A stretch of DNA of 7,691 nucleotides from Leclercia sp. UBA7405 (GTDB lineage Bacteria; Pseudomonadota; Gammaproteobacteria; Enterobacterales; Enterobacteriaceae). Made by a program: the position numbers and the translations under genes. Positions 1 to 5,795 of the stretch are shown one piece after another (the stretch's first letter is position 1; each line of letters begins with the position of its first letter). Below the pieces are notes generated by a model, which saw only the letters and a list, made by a program, of their open reading frames with translations, had not been told where the DNA came from and did no database searches. The stretch spans positions 1 to 7,691 of the forward strand of contig DKMV01000103.1 of NCBI GenBank assembly GCA_002469605.1, read 5' to 3'.

Positions 1-1251
1 GATGCCGCGAAAGGGGTTGAGGATCGTACCCGCAAGCTGATGGAAGTAACCCGCCTGCGCGATACGCCCATCATCACCTTTATGAACAAACTGGACCGCG
101 ACATCCGCGATCCGATGGAGCTGATGGATGAAGTGGAAAACGAGCTGAAGATCGCCTGCGCCCCCATCACCTGGCCGATTGGCTGCGGCAAGCTCTTCAA
201 GGGCGTATATCACCTCTATAAAGATGAGACCTACCTCTATCAGACCGGTAAAGGCCATACCATCCAGGAAGTGCGCATTGTAAAAGGCCTGGATAACCCG
301 GAGCTGGATGCGGCAGTGGGCGAAGAGCTGGCCGCCCAGCTGCGCGACGAGCTGGAGCTGGTGCAGGGCGCCTCCCACGAGTTTGACCAGGAGCTGTTCC
401 TGAGCGGTGAAATTACCCCGGTCTTCTTTGGTACCGCGCTGGGTAACTTTGGCGTAGATCATATGCTGGACGGACTGGTGGAGTGGGCTCCACAGCCGAT
501 GCCGCGTAAAACCGACACCCGTGAAGTAGAAGCCCAGGAAGAGAAGTTCACCGGTTTCGTCTTTAAAATTCAGGCCAACATGGACCCGAAACACCGCGAC
601 CGCGTAGCCTTTATGCGCGTGGTGTCCGGCAAATATGAGAAGGGCATGAAGCTGCGCCAGGTGCGTATTGGCAAAGACGTGGTGATCTCCGATGCCCTGA
701 CCTTTATGGCGGGCGACCGTTCCCACGTTGAAGAGGCTTATCCGGGCGATATTATCGGTCTGCACAACCACGGCACCATCCAGATTGGCGATACCTTTAC
801 CCAGGGCGAGATGATGAAGTTCACCGGTATTCCGAACTTCGCCCCTGAGCTGTTCCGCCGTATTCGCCTGCGCGACCCGCTGAAGCAGAAGCAGCTGCTG
901 AAAGGGCTGGTGCAGCTTTCGGAAGAGGGCGCCGTGCAGGTCTTCCGTCCTATCGCCAACAACGATCTGATCGTGGGCGCGGTGGGCGTGCTGCAGTTTG
1001 ACGTCGTTGTTGCCCGTCTGAAGAGCGAATACAACGTGGAAGCCATTTACGAATCGGTAAACGTGGCGACCGCGCGCTGGGTTGAATGCGCTGACGTGAA
1101 GAAATTCGAAGAGTTTAAGCGCAAGAACGAAGTGCAGCTGGCGCTGGACGGCGGCGACAACCTTACCTATATCGCGCCGACCATGGTCAACCTGAACCTG
1201 ACGCAAGAGCGTTATCCGGACGTGGTGTTCCGCAAAACCCGCGAACATTAA
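1..1251 (+). CDS. prfC: Peptide chain release factor 3 (RF3), 3' part; 5' end outside window
   Basis: RF3 is a translational GTPase that recycles RF1 and RF2 from the ribosome after peptide release. The reading frame is open from base 1, so the gene starts upstream. The 416 residues seen correspond to about residue 114 onward of the 529-aa E. coli protein. The first ATG in frame, at base 40, is internal and not the start. The GTPase specificity motif NKLD is at fragment residues 29-32 (about 142-145 in full length). The P-loop and DxxG motifs lie off the left edge. The rest covers the EF-Tu-like domain II and the C-terminal RF3 domain, ending VFRKTREH with TAA. I see no frameshift or internal stop. 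A hairpin terminator follows 9 bases after the stop. Identification rests on near-identity to remembered E. coli PrfC. Confidence 0.97.
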   Translation, partial: DAAKGVEDRTRKLMEVTRLRDTPIITFMNKLDRDIRDPMELMDEVENELKIACAPITWPIGCGKLFKGVYHLYKDETYLYQTGKGHTIQEVRIVKGLDNPELDAAVGEELAAQLRDELELVQGASHEFDQELFLSGEITPVFFGTALGNFGVDHMLDGLVEWAPQPMPRKTDTREVEAQEEKFTGFVFKIQANMDPKHRDRVAFMRVVSGKYEKGMKLRQVRIGKDVVISDALTFMAGDRSHVEEAYPGDIIGLHNHGTIQIGDTFTQGEMMKFTGIPNFAPELFRRIRLRDPLKQKQLLKGLVQLSEEGAVQVFRPIANNDLIVGAVGVLQFDVVVARLKSEYNVEAIYESVNVATARWVECADVKKFEEFKRKNEVQLALDGGDNLTYIAPTMVNLNLTQERYPDVVFRKTREH

Positions 1252-1260
1252 TCTCCCTTC

Positions 1261-1293
1261 AGAGCACGGCGCCCGCCGTGCTCTGCTTAATTT
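1261..1293 (+). terminator. Intrinsic-type terminator after prfC
   Basis: A perfect 10-bp stem has arms AGAGCACGGC (1261-1270) and GCCGTGCTCT (1275-1284) around a GCCC loop. It is followed by a loosely T-rich tail (GCTTAATTT). The stem is strong and well placed 9 bases after the prfC stop. The U-tract is interrupted, so termination may be incomplete. Confidence 0.8.
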
Positions 1294-1316
1294 CCTGCCT
1301 TATTAACTCCTTGCGG

Positions 1317-1336
1317 AATGTTCTTAAATCAACATT
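1317..1336. repeat. Short inverted repeat upstream of the osmY promoter
   Basis: AATGTT (1317-1322) and AACATT (1331-1336) form a perfect 6-bp inverted repeat with an 8-base AT-rich spacer, about 60 bp upstream of the osmY -10 element. From memory, E. coli has the same arms here with a shorter spacer. Osmy expression in E. coli is modulated by CRP, Lrp and IHF, but I cannot assign this dyad to any of them. It could be a protein-binding site or a second weak hairpin behind prfC. Confidence 0.35.
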
Positions 1337-1390
1337 ATTTCTATTCTGTTGCTTAATTTTTGCCCTGTTTTGAAAGCGACACGCAAATCA

Positions 1391-1408
1391 TGATCTATAT
1401 TTAACTCA
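1391..1408 (+). promoter_or_regulatory. Sigma-S-type osmY promoter (-10 region and inferred start)
   Basis: The string TGATCTATATTTAAC contains a -10 hexamer TATATT (1396-1401) with C just upstream, the base favoured by sigma-S (RpoS) polymerase, and an AT-rich discriminator. No good -35 hexamer stands at 17 bp; a TTGAAA at 1370-1375 is 20 bp away. This fits osmY being a classic RpoS-dependent stationary-phase and hyperosmotic gene. The same core occurs at the E. coli osmY promoter, from memory. Transcription should begin near 1408, giving a leader of about 150 nt. The exact start is inferred. Confidence 0.75.
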
Positions 1409-1426
1409 GTGTTTAACACCGGGCGC

Positions 1427-1469
1427 GGATGATAGCTCTGTTCAATGCGTGTTGATAAGCCTCTCATCC
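1427..1469 (+). other. Possible stem in the osmY leader RNA
   Basis: GGATGATAG (1427-1435) can pair with CTCTCATCC (1461-1469), 8 of 9 positions, around a 25-nt loop. It falls in the 5' half of the inferred osmY leader. No function is known to me. It may help fold the leader together with the hairpin at 1501-1542. Confidence 0.35.
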
Positions 1470-1500
1470 TCATCTTGTGTTTATTCGCAATATTAAAGAC

Positions 1501-1542
1501 TAGTTTGTAGGGATATTTGTCGCTCAAATGATGAGCAAACTA
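1501..1542 (+). other. Nested hairpin ending one base before the osmY ribosome binding site
   Basis: The outer stem TAGTTTG (1501-1507) with CAAACTA (1536-1542) encloses an inner stem ATTTG (1515-1519) with CAAAT (1525-1529) around TCGCT. The right arm ends two bases before the Shine-Dalgarno AGGA (1544-1547), leaving that site single stranded in this fold. Both stems are perfect but AU-rich, so the structure is modest. It may affect translation initiation or protect the mRNA 5' of the gene. Its role is inferred. Confidence 0.45.
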
Positions 1543-1556
1543 CAGGAATTACATCG

Positions 1557-2174
1557 ATGAATATGAAAAGTGTGAAGATTAATAAAACCCTGCTGGCCGT
1601 AATGCTGGGCACTGCCCTGGTGAGTGGCTCCGCGCTGGCGGAAGAGACCACCACGGACAAAGCGCAAAATTCTGCTCACAGCGCAGGTGAAAAAATCGAT
1701 AGCTCTATGAATAAAGTCGGTAATTTCATGGATGACAGTGCTATCACAGCAAAAGTGAAAGCGGCTCTGGTGGATGACGAAAATATTAAGAGCACCGACA
1801 TCTCCGTAGAAACGGAAAAAGCCGTTGTCACGCTAAGTGGTTTTGTAGAAAGCCAGGCTCAGGCCGAACAGGCTGTGAAAGTGGCGAAAGGGGTTGAGGG
1901 TGTCTCCTCGGTCAGCGACAAACTCCATGTGCGTGACGGCCATGAAAAGTCAGCTAAAGGCTATGCGGGCGATACTGCAACGACCAGCGAAATCAAAGCT
2001 AAACTGTTAGCGGATGACATCGTCCCATCACGTAAAGTGAAAGTTGAAACCACTGATGGTGTGGTTCAGCTCTCCGGTACGGTGGACTCCCAGGCACAGA
2101 TCGACCGTGCTGAGAGCATCGCCAAAGCCGTTGATGGCGTGAAAAGCGTTAAAAACGATCTGAAAGCGAAATAA
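1557..2174 (+). CDS. osmY: Osmotically inducible periplasmic protein OsmY, two BON domains
   Basis: OsmY is a periplasmic stress protein induced by high osmolarity and stationary phase. BON domains are thought to contact phospholipid surfaces, and OsmY has been reported to act as a chaperone for some autotransporters. The 205-aa product opens with a Sec signal peptide: basic start, hydrophobic core [14 protein letters not shown], and likely cleavage after SALA (residue 28). A linker leads to BON domain 1 (about 59-126) and BON domain 2 (about 138-204), each with the VVxLSGxVxSQAQ core followed by an A/V-rich helix. The ATG at 1557 is preferred because AGGA at 1544-1547 is 9 bases away; a second in-frame ATG at 1563 is too far. 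E. coli OsmY is 201 aa; the mature protein is nearly identical to it and the signal/linker region is more divergent. Confidence 0.97.
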   Translation: MNMKSVKINKTLLAVMLGTALVSGSALAEETTTDKAQNSAHSAGEKIDSSMNKVGNFMDDSAITAKVKAALVDDENIKSTDISVETEKAVVTLSGFVESQAQAEQAVKVAKGVEGVSSVSDKLHVRDGHEKSAKGYAGDTATTSEIKAKLLADDIVPSRKVKVETTDGVVQLSGTVDSQAQIDRAESIAKAVDGVKSVKNDLKAK

Positions 2175-2189
2175 ATAATCAAGATTCGT

Positions 2190-2211
2190 CCTTCTGGCTG
2201 AGGCCAGAAGG
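2190..2211. terminator. Strong hairpin between osmY and ytjA, weak as a forward terminator
   Basis: CCTTCTGGC (2190-2198) pairs perfectly with GCCAGAAGG (2203-2211) around TGAG. The stem can extend by TTCG/CGAA with one bulged T. On the + strand the sequence after it is GCGAAATAAG with no T-run, so it is not a canonical terminator for osmY and may instead stabilise the osmY 3' end while letting some transcription reach ytjA. On the - strand the hairpin is followed by a T-richer stretch. Confidence 0.55.
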
Positions 2212-2287
2212 CGAAATAAGAATTACACATGTAGATATCGCGTGGGCAACTTGCGTCCACATATAGCGGTCGACATTAACTATGGTT

Positions 2288-2294
2288 AAGGAGA
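2288..2294 (+). promoter_or_regulatory. Ribosome binding site that fixes the ytjA start
   Basis: AAGGAGA is a nearly ideal Shine-Dalgarno sequence, with GGAG (2290-2293) 6 bases before the ATG at 2300. An in-frame ATG at 2282 lies upstream of this site and has no such sequence before it. That rules the upstream ATG out as the main start. Confidence 0.85.
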
Positions 2295-2299
2295 GGCTT

Positions 2300-2461
2300 A
2301 TGTTTCGTTGGGGCATTATATTTCTGGTAATCGCGTTAATTGCCGCCGCTCTGGGTTTCGGCGGACTGGCAGGTACGGCTGCAGGCGCAGCGAAAATCGT
2401 CTTCGTAGTCGGTATTGTTCTGTTCCTGGTCAGCCTGTTCACTGGACGTCGTCGTCCGTAG
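2300..2461 (+). CDS. ytjA: Small hydrophobic membrane protein YtjA (DUF1328/UPF0391 family), 53 aa
   Basis: The product is 53 aa with two hydrophobic segments, about residues 5-25 ([20 protein letters not shown]) and 33-48 ([15 protein letters not shown]), joined by a short small-residue turn with one lysine. It ends in a basic tail, TGRRRP. Length and sequence match E. coli YtjA almost exactly, as I recall it. The family is widespread in proteobacteria and has no established function. A two-helix inner-membrane protein is the natural reading. The gene lies 125 bp after osmY and ends 43 bp before a strong terminator, so it could be co-transcribed with osmY by readthrough or have its own promoter. 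I could not identify a convincing separate promoter. Confidence 0.92.
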   Translation: MFRWGIIFLVIALIAAALGFGGLAGTAAGAAKIVFVVGIVLFLVSLFTGRRRP

Positions 2462-2504
2462 CAGTTGTTAACCGGTAAGCCGGTCAATACGGAATAAATA
2501 ACGT

Positions 2505-2530
2505 AAAGCCAGTCCTTGTGACTGGCTTTT
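2505..2530 (+). terminator. Intrinsic terminator after ytjA
   Basis: A perfect 10-bp stem AAAGCCAGTC (2505-2514) / GACTGGCTTT (2520-2529) with loop CTTGT ends in TTTT (2527-2530). The A-run upstream and T-run downstream suggest it can also work in reverse. It separates osmY-ytjA from yjjU-yjjV. Confidence 0.88.
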
Positions 2531-2598
2531 CCGGTTTCAGACACAGCGAAAATATGCGTTACTGTGCCTTACCCAATAATTAAAAAAGGGAAGCAGAG

Positions 2599-3669
2599 GT
2601 GGGACAGCGAATACCCGTTACGCTCGGCAATATTGCGCCACTGGCGATTAAACCCTTTCGCCCGGGTCCGCTCGCGCTGGTCTGCGAGGGGGGTGGGCAG
2701 CGCGGTATCTTCACGGCCGGGGTGCTTGACGAATTTATGCGTGCGCAGTTTAACCCTTTCGATTTTTACTTCGGCACCTCCGCCGGGGCGCAGAATCTCT
2801 CTTCCTATGTCTGTAACCAGCCCGGTTATGCTCGCAAAGTGATCATGCGCTACACCACCTCGCGAGAATTTTTCGATCCGCTGCGCTTTGTGCGCGGGGG
2901 CAATCTTATCGATCTCGACTGGCTGCTGGAGTCCACCGCCAGCAAAATGCCGCTGGCCATGGACAACGCCTCGCGCCTGTTCGACAGCGGAAAATCATTC
3001 TGGATGTGCGCCAGCCGCAGCGATGACTATACGCCGGGCTACTTTTCGCCGTTAAAAGAGAACTGGCTGGATATTATTCGCGCCTCCAGCGCCATTCCTG
3101 GCTTCTATCGTAGCGGCGCGATGCTTGACGGCATCAACTACCTTGATGGCGGCGTAAGCGATGCGATCCCGGTACAGGAGGCGGCCCGGCGCGGGGCCAG
3201 GACGATTGTGGTGATCCGCACCGTCCCTTCCGAGGCCTATTACACGCCTCAGTGGTTTAAACGCATGGAGCGCTGGCTCGGCGACAGCAGCCTGCAGCCG
3301 CTGTTGAACCTGGTGCAGCACCATGAGACCACCTATCGCGCCACCCTCGACTTTATTAACAAGCCGCCGGACAAGCTGCGTATTATCGAAATCTATCCGC
3401 CCAGAGCGCTGAGCAGCATGGCGCTGGGCAGCCGCATCCCGGCCCTGCGGGAAGATTATAAAATCGGCCGCCTCTGCGGGCGTTACTTCCTGGCGACCCT
3501 GGGCAAACTGCTCGCCGAGCAGCCACCCCTGCGCCGCCATGGGAAGATTATCACCCCCGCGACGGTGGTGGTGCCGCCCGCAAGCGTGGCCAACGATGCC
3601 GCCACCACGCCGCTTGTGGATCTTCCCCAGGCCAATGACGCCCTGTTTGATAACGAGGATTTAGCGTGA
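2599..3669 (+). CDS. yjjU: Patatin-like phospholipase family protein YjjU
   Basis: Patatin-like proteins are serine acyl hydrolases that use a Ser-Asp dyad. All parts of the site are visible: the oxyanion-hole loop GGGQRG (31-36), the nucleophile elbow GTSAG (59-63, Ser61) and the DGG motif (183-185, Asp183). The C-terminal third is conserved with E. coli YjjU but has no known role. The physiological substrate is unknown. No signal peptide or membrane segment is seen, so it is probably cytoplasmic or peripheral. Length is 356 aa against 357 in E. coli. The start is GTG at 2599 (MGQRIPVTLG), with AAGGG at 2586-2590 as ribosome binding site. The end overlaps yjjV by 4 bases (GTGA), indicating translational coupling. 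Confidence 0.94.
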   Translation: MGQRIPVTLGNIAPLAIKPFRPGPLALVCEGGGQRGIFTAGVLDEFMRAQFNPFDFYFGTSAGAQNLSSYVCNQPGYARKVIMRYTTSREFFDPLRFVRGGNLIDLDWLLESTASKMPLAMDNASRLFDSGKSFWMCASRSDDYTPGYFSPLKENWLDIIRASSAIPGFYRSGAMLDGINYLDGGVSDAIPVQEAARRGARTIVVIRTVPSEAYYTPQWFKRMERWLGDSSLQPLLNLVQHHETTYRATLDFINKPPDKLRIIEIYPPRALSSMALGSRIPALREDYKIGRLCGRYFLATLGKLLAEQPPLRRHGKIITPATVVVPPASVANDAATTPLVDLPQANDALFDNEDLA

Positions 3670-4457
3670 GCTACCGCTTTGTAGATACCCACTGCCACTT
3701 CGATTTCCCGCCCTTCACCGGCGAGGAGCAGGCCAGTATCGATCTTGCGGCGCGCGCTGGCGTTGAAGCCATTATTGTCCCCGCTATTCAGGCCGCCCGC
3801 TTTGAGCCGGTGCTCAGGCTGGGGCGTGATTATCCGGCGCTCTGGGTCGCCCTCGGGCTGCATCCCATCGTCATTGAAACACACCGGGACGAGGATCTTG
3901 ATCTGCTCGAGGAGGCGATCCGCGCCGGATCGGAGAAGCTTGTGGCCATCGGGGAGATCGGCCTCGATCTCTACCGGGACGAGCCGCAGTTCGATCGCCA
4001 GCAGGCGATCCTCGATGCCCAGCTGAAGCTGGCAAAACGCTACGATCTGCCGGTGATCCTGCACTCCCGCCGGACCCACGACAAGCTGGCGATGCACCTT
4101 AAGCGCCACGATCTGCCCCGTACCGGCGTGGTGCACGGATTTGCCGGTAGCCTTCAGCAGGCGCAGCGTTTTATCGACATGGGGTACAACATTGGCGTGG
4201 GCGGTACTATTACCTATCCCCGCGCCAGTAAAACCCGGGACGTGATGGCCCGGCTGCCGCTTTCCGCCCTGCTGCTGGAGACCGACGCGCCCGATATGCC
4301 CCTCAATGGCTTTCAGGGCCAGCCGAACCGCCCGGAACAGGCGGCGCGGGTCTTCGAGACCCTGTGTGAACTGCGCCCGGAACCCGCCGATGTGATTGCC
4401 GATGCGCTGTTGACCAACACCCTCGCGTGCTTTGCGCTGCCGCTGCGGGCTGCATAA
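3666..4457 (+). CDS. yjjV: TatD-family metal-dependent hydrolase YjjV
   Basis: The TatD family comprises metal-dependent TIM-barrel hydrolases of the amidohydrolase superfamily; members such as TatD have DNase activity, while the physiological substrate of YjjV is not settled. Metal-ligand motifs are intact: DTHCHFD (His9, His11), GEIGLD (Glu97), HSRR (His133), VHGF (His157) and ETDAPDMP (Asp207). Length is 263 aa; the E. coli protein is about 259 and its C-terminal end differs. The start is GTG at 3666, inside the yjjU stop region, giving the sequence MSYRFVDTHC. There is no separate strong ribosome binding site; initiation probably depends on ribosomes finishing yjjU. No obvious terminator follows. 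Confidence 0.94.
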   Translation: MSYRFVDTHCHFDFPPFTGEEQASIDLAARAGVEAIIVPAIQAARFEPVLRLGRDYPALWVALGLHPIVIETHRDEDLDLLEEAIRAGSEKLVAIGEIGLDLYRDEPQFDRQQAILDAQLKLAKRYDLPVILHSRRTHDKLAMHLKRHDLPRTGVVHGFAGSLQQAQRFIDMGYNIGVGGTITYPRASKTRDVMARLPLSALLLETDAPDMPLNGFQGQPNRPEQAARVFETLCELRPEPADVIADALLTNTLACFALPLRAA

Positions 4458-4722
4458 CACACCGATTCCCAGCCCGAACAGGATCGCCTGGCGATCCTTA
4501 TCAATAAGCCCCTCTTTCTGCAGGACGCTATTCTCAAAGAAGCCAATAACAACCTATAGCGGAAATCCGCTGTAAAAACGCACCCTGTCATACTGGCTTT
4601 TTGTGAATATTTTATCATTACAGGTGCGGTTGATTACCGGCGGCTGCTGGCCGTTATCAGGCCTGTAGACGGTGAGTAGAGGTGTCACTGCCGACGCCTT
4701 TATTGCGGCTATCTCTTTTTTG
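4458..4722. other. Gene-free stretch between yjjV and the deo control region
   Basis: In E. coli this junction holds the minus-strand yjjI-yjjW pair. Here I find no glycyl-radical or radical-SAM motif in any frame. What can be seen: a hairpin AGGATCGC (4480-4487) / GCGATCCT (4491-4498) with only a 3-base loop and no T-run; a small dyad AGCGG (4558-4562) / CCGCT (4567-4571); and a longer inverted repeat at 4579-4628. The minus frame from 4553 into yjjV antisense is open but has no plausible start or end. I cannot call a gene here. Confidence 0.6.
4579..4628. repeat. Imperfect inverted repeat with an AT-rich centre
   Basis: CGCACCCTGT (4579-4588) and ACAGGTGCG (4620-4628) are complementary apart from one extra C. 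The 31-base centre is AT-rich and contains TGTGA-N6-TATCA (4602-4617), a partial match to a CRP site, and a weak promoter-like pair CTGTCA/TATTTT with a 17-bp spacer. It could be a transcript hairpin, a regulatory site, or the scar of a rearrangement. None of these is shown. Confidence 0.35.
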
Positions 4723-4725
4723 TTA

Positions 4726-4741
4726 TGTTAGAATTATAACA
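4726..4741. promoter_or_regulatory. DeoR operator O1 at deoP1
   Basis: TGTTAGAATTATAACA matches the 16-bp DeoR palindrome TGTTAGAA/TTCTAACA with one mismatch in the right half. DeoR represses the operon and is released by deoxyribose-5-phosphate. The operator overlaps a -10-like TAGAAT (4729-4734) or TATGTT (4724-4729); TTGCGG at 4703-4708 is a possible but poorly spaced -35. By position and sequence this is the equivalent of E. coli deoP1/O1, lying about 220 bp before deoC. Confidence 0.85.
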
Positions 4742-4745
4742 TTAT

Positions 4746-4764
4746 CTGGCCGAGGGCCGGCCAG
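4746..4764 (+). other. GC-rich hairpin in the deoP1 leader
   Basis: CTGGCCG (4746-4752) pairs perfectly with CGGCCAG (4758-4764) around AGGGC, directly after operator O1. It would lie at the very 5' end of a P1 transcript, where it could protect the RNA. No T-run follows, so it is unlikely to be a terminator. Confidence 0.5.
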
Positions 4765-4813
4765 GCTACCTGAAGTCGCTGCCAGGCGGGTTGCCGGGTA
4801 GATAAGGGAAATT

Positions 4814-4829
4814 TTTGAAGCAGATCGCA
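4814..4829. promoter_or_regulatory. CRP site 2 of deoP2
   Basis: TTTGA-N6-TCGCA fits the CRP pattern TGTGA-N6-TCACA at 8 of 10 positions. Its centre is 53 bp upstream of CRP site 1, the same as the -40.5/-93.5 arrangement of E. coli deoP2. In the known system CRP-cAMP at both sites activates the promoter and also recruits CytR as co-repressor. Confidence 0.8.
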
Positions 4830-4841
4830 TTACAGTAATGC
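4827..4841. promoter_or_regulatory. CytR binding palindrome of deoP2
   Basis: GCATTAC-A-GTAATGC is a perfect 7-bp inverted repeat around one base, placed between the two CRP sites and touching site 2. The E. coli equivalent, as I recall it, is the same with one arm broken (GCATTAC-A-GTGATGC). CytR binds here together with CRP and is released by cytidine. Assignment rests on position and similarity to the E. coli promoter. Confidence 0.72.
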
Positions 4842-4866
4842 AAATTTGTACTGAGTTTTCATTAAC

Positions 4867-4882
4867 TGTGATGAATGTCGAA
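4867..4882. promoter_or_regulatory. CRP site 1 of deoP2
   Basis: TGTGA-N6-TCGAA has a perfect left half and a weaker right half. Its centre is 40.5 bp before the inferred start at 4915, the standard class II activator position overlapping the poor -35. This indicates catabolite-controlled expression of deoCAB. Confidence 0.82.
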
Positions 4883-4899
4883 GTGTGAGTGCGGGTGGA

Positions 4900-4915
4900 T
4901 GTTAGAATATTCACA
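4900..4915 (+). promoter_or_regulatory. deoP2 -10 element and overlapping DeoR operator O2
   Basis: The -10 hexamer TAGAAT is at 4903-4908, giving a start near 4915 that agrees with the CRP spacing. The surrounding 16 bp, TGTTAGAATATTCACA, has a perfect left DeoR half-site, but the right half TATTCACA differs from TTCTAACA at three positions. E. coli O2, from memory, differs at one. Repression at P2 may therefore rely more on O1 or on CytR. Confidence 0.8.
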
Positions 4916-4935
4916 GACCCGCAAGGTGAAATTTT

Positions 4936-4948
4936 ACGGCGAAGCCGT
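4936..4948 (+). other. Small hairpin just before the deoC ribosome binding site
   Basis: ACGGC (4936-4940) pairs with GCCGT (4944-4948) around GAA. GGAG starts two bases later. From memory the E. coli leader has TGGC/GCCA around GACAA at the same place, so the structure seems kept while its bases change. It may hold the ribosome binding site open or protect the transcript. Confidence 0.5.
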
Positions 4949-4949
4949 T

Positions 4950-4953
4950 GGAG
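4950..4953 (+). promoter_or_regulatory. Ribosome binding site that fixes the deoC start
   Basis: GGAG is 6 bases before the ATG at 4960. The in-frame TTG at 4948 overlaps this site and would sit in the preceding hairpin arm, so the longer METDMTDL reading is rejected in favour of MTDLTASS, which matches the known protein. Confidence 0.88.
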
Positions 4954-4959
4954 ACTGAT

Positions 4960-5739
4960 ATGACTGATTTAACCGCAAGCAGCCTGCGCGCGTTGAAACT
5001 GATGGACCTGACTACCCTGAATGACGACGACACCAATGAAAAAGTGATCGCCCTCTGTCATCAGGCAAAAACCCCGGTGGGTACCACCGCCGCGGTCTGT
5101 ATCTATCCGCGTTTCATCCCGATTGCGCGCAAGACCCTGAAAGAGCAGGGCACGCCGGAAGTGCGCATCGCTACCGTGACCAACTTCCCGCACGGTAATG
5201 ACGATATCGAGATCGCCCTGGCAGAGACACGTGCGGCTATTGCCTACGGTGCTGACGAAGTGGACGTGGTCTTCCCGTACCGCGCGCTGATCGCCGGTAA
5301 TGAGCAGGTTGGTTTTGATCTGGTAAAAGCCTGCAAAGAGGCCTGTGCAGAAGCTAACGTGCTGCTGAAAGTGATCATCGAAACCGGCGAGCTGAAAGAA
5401 GAGCAGCTTATCCGTAAAGCCTCTGAAATCGCTATCAAAGCGGGCGCCGATTTCATCAAAACCTCTACCGGTAAAGTGCCGGTAAATGCCACCCCGGAAA
5501 GCGCACGCATCATGATGGAAGTGATCCGTGATATGGGCGTGGAAAAAACCGTGGGCTTCAAACCGGCAGGCGGCGTGCGCAGCGCCGAAGACGCGCAGCA
5601 GTTCCTGGCGATTGCCGACGAGCTGTTTGGCGCCGACTGGGCCGATTCCCGCCACTACCGCTTTGGCGCATCCAGCCTGCTGGCCAGCCTGCTGAAGGCG
5701 CTGGGCCACGGCGACGGCAAGAGCGCAAGCAGCTACTAA
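4960..5739 (+). CDS. deoC: Deoxyribose-phosphate aldolase
   Basis: DeoC is the class I aldolase that splits 2-deoxy-D-ribose-5-phosphate into acetaldehyde and glyceraldehyde-3-phosphate, the last step of deoxyribonucleoside breakdown in the cytoplasm. The 259-aa protein has the same length as E. coli DeoC and differs from it at few positions. Catalytic residues are present: Schiff-base Lys167 (in IKTSTGK), Lys201 (in GFKPAGG), Asp102 (EVDVVFPY), Cys47, and the mobile C-terminal Tyr259. It is the first gene of the operon, preceded by a full set of DeoR, CRP and CytR sites. deoA begins 56 bp later. Confidence 0.98.
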   Translation: MTDLTASSLRALKLMDLTTLNDDDTNEKVIALCHQAKTPVGTTAAVCIYPRFIPIARKTLKEQGTPEVRIATVTNFPHGNDDIEIALAETRAAIAYGADEVDVVFPYRALIAGNEQVGFDLVKACKEACAEANVLLKVIIETGELKEEQLIRKASEIAIKAGADFIKTSTGKVPVNATPESARIMMEVIRDMGVEKTVGFKPAGGVRSAEDAQQFLAIADELFGADWADSRHYRFGASSLLASLLKALGHGDGKSASSY

Positions 5740-5749
5740 TCCATTTTCT

Positions 5750-5768
5750 GCGGCGGTTCATCCGCCGC
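5750..5768 (+). other. Stem-loop between deoC and deoA
   Basis: GCGGCGG (5750-5756) pairs perfectly with CCGCCGC (5762-5768) around TTCAT. No T-run follows directly, so it should not end transcription. It may set mRNA stability or the ratio of aldolase to phosphorylase by shielding the deoC 3' end from exonucleases. Confidence 0.6.
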
Positions 5769-5795
5769 GCTTAACCTGATTTTCCGGGGGTTACC

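Noticed and set aside
1324..1527. Minus-strand 67-codon frame in the prfC-osmY spacer
   Set aside because: No ribosome binding site or recognisable protein; the region is explained as promoter and leader of osmY.
2282..2299. Upstream in-frame ATG of ytjA adding six residues
   Set aside because: The strong Shine-Dalgarno lies downstream of this codon and points to the ATG at 2300.
3483..4460. Minus-strand open frame of 325 codons opposite yjjU/yjjV, extendable to 4553
   Set aside because: It is the antisense of two strongly conserved genes and its composition mirrors them. The part outside yjjV (4461-4553) reads plausibly (FFENSVLQKEGLIDKDR) but has no start, no ribosome binding site and no stop at the yjjV border, and I recognise no family.
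4458..4559. 33-codon in-frame extension of yjjV past its TAA, to TAG at 4557
   Set aside because: An open run of this length is expected by chance fairly often. The yjjV product is already full length, and no readthrough signal is seen.
4723..4914. Minus-strand 63-codon frame across the deo promoters
   Set aside because: It covers identifiable DeoR, CRP and CytR sites, and its composition shows no family resemblance.
4948..4962. TTG start giving a 263-aa DeoC
   Set aside because: The codon overlaps the ribosome binding site and a hairpin arm. The ATG at 4960 gives the exact known length with good spacing.
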